Assembly (NCBI GenBank): GCA_022772475.1
Contig: JALEZQ010000027.1
Coordinates: 1 to 64,000 of the forward strand
Source of the DNA: Bacteroidales bacterium
Lineage (GTDB): Bacteria; Bacteroidota; Bacteroidia; Bacteroidales; Bacteroidaceae
DNA: 64,000 nucleotides
Reading direction: 5' to 3'
Part shown: positions 58,095-64,000 of the stretch, one piece after another
Position numbering within the stretch: the first letter of the stretch is position 1
Layout: each line of letters begins with the position of its first letter
Notes under the pieces: generated by a model
Databases searched by the model: none
Seen by the model: only the letters and a program-made list of their open reading frames with translations
Told to the model about the DNA's origin: nothing
Translations under genes and position numbers: made by a program

Positions 58095-58865
58095 ATGCCT
58101 ATGAAAAGCATCTATTTCCTCTCCGACGCCCACCTGGGCAGCCTGGCCATCCCCCATGCCCGAACGCAGGAGCGACGCCTGGCCAACTTCCTGGACAGCA
58201 TCAAGCACAAGGCCGAGGCCGTCTATCTGCTGGGCGACATCTTCGACTTCTGGCACGAGTATCGCTACGTCGTGCCCAAGGGCTACACCCGTCTGCTGGG
58301 GAAAATCAGCGAACTGACCGACATGGGCATCGAGGTCCACTTCTTCACCGGCAACCACGACCTGTGGGTGGCCGACTACTTCGAGAAGGAGTGCGGCATG
58401 ATTATCCACCGGCAGAGCGAGACGGTAGAGCTCCACGGCAAGGTGTTCTATCTGGCCCACGGCGACGGCCTGGGCAGCACCGACCGCAGTTTCCGCCTAC
58501 TACGCAGCATCTTCCACAACCGCCTGTGCCAACGCCTCTTCGCCGCCCTGCACCCACGGTGGGGCATGCAGTTCGGCCTCAACTGGGCACGCCACAGCCG
58601 CCTCAAGCGCGAGGACGGCAAGGAGCCGCCCTACATGGGAGAGGACAAGGAGGAACTGGTACGCTTCGGCAAGGAATACCTCCTGACGCACCCGGACATC
58701 AACTTCTTCGTCTTCGGCCATCGCCACATCGACCTGGACCTGATGCTCTCACGCTCGGCGCGCCTCATCATCCTCGGCGACTGGATAAGTCTCTTCTCCT
58801 ACGCCGTATATGACGGCGAGCACCTTTACTTGGAAAACTTCATCGAGGGCGAGACACAGCCCTGA
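58095..58865 (+). CDS. lpxH: UDP-2,3-diacylglucosamine diphosphatase-like metallophosphoesterase
   Basis: IYFLSDAHLG, LLGDIFDFWHEY, TGNHDLWV, FGHRHIDLDL. Confidence 0.88.
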   Translation: MPMKSIYFLSDAHLGSLAIPHARTQERRLANFLDSIKHKAEAVYLLGDIFDFWHEYRYVVPKGYTRLLGKISELTDMGIEVHFFTGNHDLWVADYFEKECGMIIHRQSETVELHGKVFYLAHGDGLGSTDRSFRLLRSIFHNRLCQRLFAALHPRWGMQFGLNWARHSRLKREDGKEPPYMGEDKEELVRFGKEYLLTHPDINFFVFGHRHIDLDLMLSRSARLIILGDWISLFSYAVYDGEHLYLENFIEGETQP

Positions 58866-58891
58866 CCCACACTCTTTTCCCTTACACAGAC

Positions 58892-59803
58892 ATGACACCC
58901 GACACTTTCCTCACGGCCGAAAACATCGTCAAGCGCTTCGGCACACATACCGCGCTGGACGGCGTGAGCATCAGCGTGCCCCGCGGACGCGTCTTCGGCC
59001 TGCTCGGCCCCAACGGCGCGGGCAAGACCACACTCATCCGCATCATCAACCGCATCACCGTGCCCGACAGCGGCACCATCACCTTCGACGGCCACCCCTT
59101 CGGCGCCGACGACGTGCAGCGCATAGGCTACCTGCCCGAAGAGCGCGGACTGTATAAGAAAATGAAGGTGGGCGAACAGGCCGTCTATCTGGCCTCGCTG
59201 CGCGGACTGTCGGCCCGCGAGGCCAAGGCCCGCCTGCAGGCATGGTTTGAGAAGTTTGGCATCGAAAGCTGGTGGAACAAAAAGCTCGAAGAACTCTCCA
59301 AGGGCATGCAGCAGAAGGTGCAGTTTATCATCACCGCCGTCCACGAGCCCGACCTGCTCATCCTCGACGAGCCCTTCTCGGGCTTCGACCCCGTCAATGC
59401 CGAACTGCTCAAGAAAGAGATTCTGGCCCTGCGCGACAAGGGCGCGACCATCATCTTCTCCACCCACAACATGGCATCGGTAGAAGAGGTGTGCGACGAC
59501 ATCGCCCTCATCCACAAATCGCACGTCGTGCTGCAGGGACAGGTCACGCAGATTAAAGAGGAGCACCGCACGGGCTGCTACGAGGTGGTGGCCACCGAGG
59601 GCACCCTCAAGCCCGTCGAAGGGGTCTTCGACGTGACCGGCAGCACCGCGCAGCGCCACGTCACCACCTACCGTCTGGCCAAGGCCGCCGGCGTGAGCAA
59701 CGCCGACCTGGCCCGCGCCGTCGCCGAACAGGTAGAACCGCGCTCCTTCTGCGAGGTGATGCCGTCCATGAACGAGATATTCCTCAAAATCGTCGGCGCC
59801 TGA
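58892..59803 (+). CDS. ABC-2 type transporter ATP-binding protein (NatA-like)
   Basis: GLLGPNGAGKTTLIRIIN; LSKGMQQKVQFI; LILDEPFSGFDP. Confidence 0.93.
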   Translation: MTPDTFLTAENIVKRFGTHTALDGVSISVPRGRVFGLLGPNGAGKTTLIRIINRITVPDSGTITFDGHPFGADDVQRIGYLPEERGLYKKMKVGEQAVYLASLRGLSAREAKARLQAWFEKFGIESWWNKKLEELSKGMQQKVQFIITAVHEPDLLILDEPFSGFDPVNAELLKKEILALRDKGATIIFSTHNMASVEEVCDDIALIHKSHVVLQGQVTQIKEEHRTGCYEVVATEGTLKPVEGVFDVTGSTAQRHVTTYRLAKAAGVSNADLARAVAEQVEPRSFCEVMPSMNEIFLKIVGA

Positions 59804-59836
59804 TAGCCGCCCCTTCATCACCAAACACGCACAGCC

Positions 59837-61084
59837 ATGAACAAGACCATGCTCATCATACGCCGCGAATACCTCACGCGCGTCAAGAAGAAGTCGTTCA
59901 TTCTTCTTACCCTCCTCATGCCCTTTATCTTCGCGGCCCTCATCTTCGTGCCGCTGGCCCTCTCGCTCATCAAGGACGGCAGCGACAAGACGGTCTATGT
60001 CGTTGATCCCGGCGACCACTACGCCCCGCTCTTCCAAAATGGCGGCGGATGGACCTTCAGCCGGCAGCCGAAGGACGATGCCGCCTTCTACGACAAGGAC
60101 AGCGGCGTGGAGGCCGTCATCCTCATCAACGGCGACCCCGCCACCGACGACCAGGCCCTGCAGATACACTCACGCAACCAGGTGCCGGCCGACCTCGTCG
60201 CCATCGTCGAGAACACCGTCGGCAACCAGGTGCGGCAGGACAAACTCGCCGCCTACGGCATAGACAGCCTGGACCGCATCATCGCCGACGTCCAGAAGCC
60301 CGTCCACGCCATCACCATGCAGCGCGACAGCGACGGTAGCACCAAAATTACCAATGCCGACATCGCCACGGCGGCCGGCTTCCTCTTCACCTTCCTTATA
60401 TATATGTTCGTCATGTCCTACGGCGCCATGGTCATGCAGAGCGTCATGGAGGAGAAGACCAACCGCATCGTCGAACTGATGGTATCGGCCGTCAGCCCCT
60501 TCCAACTCATGCTCGGCAAAATTGTGGGCATCGCCCTCGTAGGCCTCACCCAACTGGCCGTCTGGGTGCTCATGCTCACGGCCATCCTCACCGCCGCCGG
60601 CCAGATGTTCGGCACGAGCGGCACAGGCGAAGCCACCATGATGCTCTCCGCACTGATGAATCTGCCGTTCTTCGAGATTACGCTGCTCTTCATCCTCTTC
60701 TTCATCGGCGGCTACCTGCTCTACGCCTCGCTCTTCGCCGCCATCGGCGCCAGCATCAACGCCCAGGAGGATGCCCAGCAGTTTATGACGCCCATGATCG
60801 TCATCATGGTCTTCGCCATGTACGCCGGCCTCTACAGCGCCGAAAACACCAACGGCCCGCTCGCCTTCTGGAGTTCGATGTTCCCCCTGACCTCGCCCAT
60901 CGTCATGATGGTACGCATCCCCCACGGCGTGCCCCTCTGGCAGGAACTCCTCTCCCTCGGCCTGCTCTTCGGCACCTGCCTGGCCTGCGTATGGATCAGC
61001 GGCAAGATCTACCGCATCGGCATCCTGCTCTACGGCAAAAAGCCCAACCTCAAGGAGATGGTCAAGTGGATACGCTACAAATAG
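59837..61084 (+). CDS. ABC-2 type transporter permease (NatB-like)
   Basis: MNKTMLIIRREYLTRVKKKSFILLTLLMPFI; VMEEKTNRIVELMVSAVSPFQLMLGKI. Confidence 0.92.
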   Translation: MNKTMLIIRREYLTRVKKKSFILLTLLMPFIFAALIFVPLALSLIKDGSDKTVYVVDPGDHYAPLFQNGGGWTFSRQPKDDAAFYDKDSGVEAVILINGDPATDDQALQIHSRNQVPADLVAIVENTVGNQVRQDKLAAYGIDSLDRIIADVQKPVHAITMQRDSDGSTKITNADIATAAGFLFTFLIYMFVMSYGAMVMQSVMEEKTNRIVELMVSAVSPFQLMLGKIVGIALVGLTQLAVWVLMLTAILTAAGQMFGTSGTGEATMMLSALMNLPFFEITLLFILFFIGGYLLYASLFAAIGASINAQEDAQQFMTPMIVIMVFAMYAGLYSAENTNGPLAFWSSMFPLTSPIVMMVRIPHGVPLWQELLSLGLLFGTCLACVWISGKIYRIGILLYGKKPNLKEMVKWIRYK

Positions 61085-61103
61085 GCACACAGCACACAGC
61101 AAC

Positions 61104-61130
61104 TGTAAAACTGTAAAACTGTAAAAAGCC
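61104..61130 (+). repeat. 9-bp tandem repeat x3 (AACTGTAAA)
   Basis: AACTGTAAAACTGTAAAACTGTAAAAA in an intergenic region. Confidence 0.75.
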
Positions 61131-61162
61131 GAGACATTGACAGCAAATAATTTGCCGCGCAC

Positions 61163-61193
61163 TTTGCCGGCAAAAAAGAAAAGCGTATCTTTG
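61163..61193 (+). promoter_or_regulatory. Bacteroidetes-type promoter TTTG-N19-TATCTTTG
   Basis: TTTG 61163-61166 and TATCTTTG 61186-61193, upstream of rpmE2. Confidence 0.75.
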
Positions 61194-61218
61194 CAGCCGA
61201 TTTATGGCCCAACCCTCC

Positions 61219-61288
61219 CACCATGGGCCGTAAGGCTTACCACCAGCAGCCGTAAGGCTCTTACCACCATGGGCCGCATGGCTTACCA
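61219..61288 (+). repeat. three 22-24 bp repeats in the rpmE2 5' leader, core GCCGTAAGGCTTACCACCA
   Basis: CCACCATGGGCCGTAAGGCTTA / CCACCAGCAGCCGTAAGGCTCTTA / CCACCATGGGCCGCATGGCTTA; cores at 61227, 61249, 61273. Confidence 0.85.
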
Positions 61289-61320
61289 CTGACAATAAAT
61301 AATAAAAGCTATAGCACACA

Positions 61321-61575
61321 ATGAAACAAGGCATTCACCCCGAGAACTATCGCCCCGTTGTCTTCAAGGACATGAGCAACGGCGACATGTTCCTCTCCCG
61401 CTCCACCTGCAAGACCAACGACACGGTGGAGTTTGAAGGAGAAACCTACCCCGTAGTTAAGCTCGAAATCTCCAGCTCGTCGCACCCCTTCTATACGGGT
61501 AAGTCGAAGCTCGTCGATACCGCCGGCCGCGTGGACAAGTTCATGAGCCGCTACGGACAGGCACGCAAGAAGTAA
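61321..61575 (+). CDS. rpmE2: 50S ribosomal protein L31 type B
   Basis: [30 protein letters not shown]...[23 protein letters not shown]. Confidence 0.96.
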   Translation: MKQGIHPENYRPVVFKDMSNGDMFLSRSTCKTNDTVEFEGETYPVVKLEISSSSHPFYTGKSKLVDTAGRVDKFMSRYGQARKK

Positions 61576-61611
61576 TTCCGCTCCCGCCCCTGCGGGGACG
61601 ACAAGACACAC

Positions 61612-61655
61612 AAGGGCGGGTGTATCCACATGGATGCACCCGCCCTTGCCCTTTT
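61612..61655 (+). terminator. Rho-independent terminator after rpmE2
   Basis: AAGGGCGGGTGTATCC...GGATGCACCCGCCCTT then CCCTTTT. Confidence 0.85.
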
Positions 61656-61660
61656 CTCAA

Positions 61661-61702
61661 CGGGAATTGCACCCGCATCAGCGGGGATTACACCCGCATC
61701 AA
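61661..61702 (+). repeat. 21-bp tandem duplication
   Basis: CGGGAATTGCACCCGCATCAG / CGGGGATTACACCCGCATCAA. Confidence 0.85.
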
Positions 61703-61777
61703 CGGTTGCCGCGCGCCGTACACCGTGCCGCAGGCTGCCATCTCCACACTATACCTGCAACCCTAAACGCCAATACC

Positions 61778-62980
61778 ATGGAACACGTCCTTGAGTTGCG
61801 CTGCGAGCCCATACCCCTGGTACGCATCGGCCTGATAGGGCTGGGCGGACGCGGCATGAAGACACTGGAACGCTACGTTTACATCCCCGGCGCCGCCATC
61901 ACGGCCATCGCCGACACCGACGACGCGCGCATGGAGGCCGCCAACGACTGCCTCATGCGCACGGGCCGGCCACGCGCCGACATGCACGCCGGCAGCGAGG
62001 GATGGCGCGAGATATGCCGGCGCCCCGACATCGACCTGGTCTATATCTGCACCGACTGGAGTACACACTGCCGCATGGCGGTCGAAGCCATGACCGAAGG
62101 AAAGCACGTCGCCGTGGAGGTGCCGGCGGCCACGACGATGGACGAATGCCACCGCCTGGTGGAGACGGCCGAACGCTACCGCCGCCACTGCTTCATGACG
62201 GAAAACTGCTGCTACGACCACTTCGCGCTGGCCACGCTGGAGATGAAGGCCCAGGGTCTGCTGGGCGACATCACCCACTGTGAAGGGGCCTACATCCACA
62301 ACCTGCGCGACACCTTCGGTCTGACGGGCAATGCCGCCACGGCCACCCTGGGCTGGATGGAGCGCTGCTGCGCACACCACCGCGGCAACCCCTACCCCAC
62401 GCACGGCATCGGGCCCATCGGCTGGCTGCTGGGTCTGCACCGCGGCGACCGCATGGACTATCTTACGTCGCTGACCTCGCGTGGCGGCGGCAGCGACGAA
62501 CTGCTGGGCCGCGTCAACACCACGCTCATCCGCACCGTGGGGGGCGCCTCCATCATGCTCCAGCTGGACGTGACAAGCATGCGCCCCTACAGTCGTCTGC
62601 AGACGGTGGTGGGCACGCAGGGCTATGTGCAGAAGTACCCTCTGCCCACCGTCAAGACGCCGCAGACGGATACCATCCTCACGGCGGACGATGCCCTGGC
62701 CTACGCCGACGGTTTCCACACCTCGCACGCCGCACGCCTATGGCAGGAGGGCCGCGCCAAGGGCGTGCCCAACGAGATGAACTACACGATGGACGCGCGC
62801 CTTATCTACTGTCTGCAGCACGGTCTGCCGCTCGACATCGACGTCTATGACGCGGCCGAATGGTCGTGTCTGGCCGAACTGAGCGAACGCTCGGCACGCG
62901 AGGGCAGCCGCCCCGTGTCCATCCCCGACTTCACCCACGGCCACTGGCAAGACCTCTGCGGCCACCGCATCCACGTCTGA
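61778..62980 (+). CDS. Gfo/Idh/MocA-family oxidoreductase (GH109-like)
   Basis: VRIGLIGLGGRGMKTLERYVYIPGAAITAIADTD; VAVEVPAATTMDECHRLVE; MTENCCYD. Confidence 0.9.
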   Translation: MEHVLELRCEPIPLVRIGLIGLGGRGMKTLERYVYIPGAAITAIADTDDARMEAANDCLMRTGRPRADMHAGSEGWREICRRPDIDLVYICTDWSTHCRMAVEAMTEGKHVAVEVPAATTMDECHRLVETAERYRRHCFMTENCCYDHFALATLEMKAQGLLGDITHCEGAYIHNLRDTFGLTGNAATATLGWMERCCAHHRGNPYPTHGIGPIGWLLGLHRGDRMDYLTSLTSRGGGSDELLGRVNTTLIRTVGGASIMLQLDVTSMRPYSRLQTVVGTQGYVQKYPLPTVKTPQTDTILTADDALAYADGFHTSHAARLWQEGRAKGVPNEMNYTMDARLIYCLQHGLPLDIDVYDAAEWSCLAELSERSAREGSRPVSIPDFTHGHWQDLCGHRIHV

Positions 62981-63023
62981 CTCTCCACGACTTCCATTCC
63001 CCTACACCAACAACCTGCACACC

Positions 63024-64000
63024 ATGAAGTCACGCTTCCTTTCCCTCATCCTTGCCTGTTGTGCCATCCTCGGTGCCAAGGCGCAGCACGAGACGCTCAT
63101 CCCCGTCAGCGACGGCGTCCTTCCTGACTCGGCCGACCTGGCCTACTACGGCAAGAAGCATGCCCTGCGCGGCGCCGCCACGATCTTCACCCTCAACATG
63201 GGCGTCTGGGCCTTCGACCGCTTCGTCACGCGCGGCGACTTCGCCTACATCAATGCCCATACCATTCGCCGCAACTTCAAGCACGGCTTCGTATGGGATA
63301 ACGACGCCATGGGCACCAACATGTTCCTCCACCCCTATCACGGCAACCTCTACTTCAATGCCGGACGTTCCAACGGCATGAACTTCTGGCAGTCGGGGCT
63401 CTACGGCCTCGGCGGCAGCCTGATGTGGGAAATGTGTATGGAGAACGAATACCCCTCCTACAACGACATCATGGCCACACCCATCGGCGGTATGGCGATG
63501 GGCGAGGTGGCCTACCGCCTGTCGGACCGCATCCTCGACGACCGCACCAGCGGCCGCGAGCGCTTCTGGCGCGAGACATCGGCCTTCATCGTAGCGCCGA
63601 CGCGCGGACTGACGCGTCTCATCTCGGGCGACGCCTTCCGCCACCGCGCCACCTCCGGACGCCAGTTTGGTCTGCCGGACATCCGCCTGTCGCTGTCGGC
63701 GGGCGTGCGAAGCCTGGAACTGCGCGACGAGGTGCTCGACAAGGGTTTCGGACTGATTACGGAGATGAACATGGAGTATGGCGACCGCTACGACGCCGCC
63801 GTCACCCGGCCCTACGACTTTTTCCAAATCCACGCCAACCTCAACCTACAGGAGGGGCAGCCCGTGCTCGGCCAGCTCAATATCGTGGGCCGACTGATGG
63901 CCAAAGAACTGGTAGATAACGAGCGCAACTACCTGAGTATGGGTATGTACCAGCACCTCGACTACTACGATTCGGACACCATCTCTGACGTCTCGGCCAA
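63024..64000 (+). CDS. DUF3943-like membrane/outer-membrane protein, truncated by window end
   Basis: signal peptide MKSRFLSLILACCAILGAKAQ; HPYHGNLYFNAGRSNGMNFWQSGLYGLGGSLMWEM; open to position 64000. Confidence 0.75.
   Translation, partial: MKSRFLSLILACCAILGAKAQHETLIPVSDGVLPDSADLAYYGKKHALRGAATIFTLNMGVWAFDRFVTRGDFAYINAHTIRRNFKHGFVWDNDAMGTNMFLHPYHGNLYFNAGRSNGMNFWQSGLYGLGGSLMWEMCMENEYPSYNDIMATPIGGMAMGEVAYRLSDRILDDRTSGRERFWRETSAFIVAPTRGLTRLISGDAFRHRATSGRQFGLPDIRLSLSAGVRSLELRDEVLDKGFGLITEMNMEYGDRYDAAVTRPYDFFQIHANLNLQEGQPVLGQLNIVGRLMAKELVDNERNYLSMGMYQHLDYYDSDTISDVSA

Overview
The window is a gene-dense, high-GC chromosomal segment from a Bacteroidales-type bacterium (Prevotella/Muribaculaceae-like). 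The lineage call rests on gene content, YDLQGRR-type secreted-protein tails and TTTG-N19/20-TAnnTTTG promoters. I support about 54 protein genes and one tRNA (Pro, CGG). I see no CRISPR array, integrase, transposase or rRNA. Most genes are housekeeping: leuB, an mla-type MCE protein, an amidase, mreBCD-mrdA-rodA, fabI, thrA, queA, lpxK, sppA, xth, cls, purA, tilS, topB, thyA, folA, radC, lpxH-like and rpmE2. The most interesting points are: (1) a porin-like OMP / imelysin lipoprotein / di-heme lipoprotein / ResB-CcsA cluster at 44.3-50.9 kb; (2) a ~200 bp intergenic element present twice (181-380 and 51095-51294), each with a conserved minus-strand promoter, a terminator-like hairpin and 21-bp phased inverted repeats; (3) a 111-aa orphan protein that looks like only the C-terminal end of an Amt ammonium transporter; (4) a PurH reduced to its IMP-cyclohydrolase domain; (5) a family of 21-24 bp intergenic repeat arrays, including one in the rpmE2 leader; (6) possible contingency tracts: a 9-bp x9 repeat before a GHL10 gene and a G12/C12 run before a lipoprotein gene. 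All calls come from reading the sequence; no database search was run.
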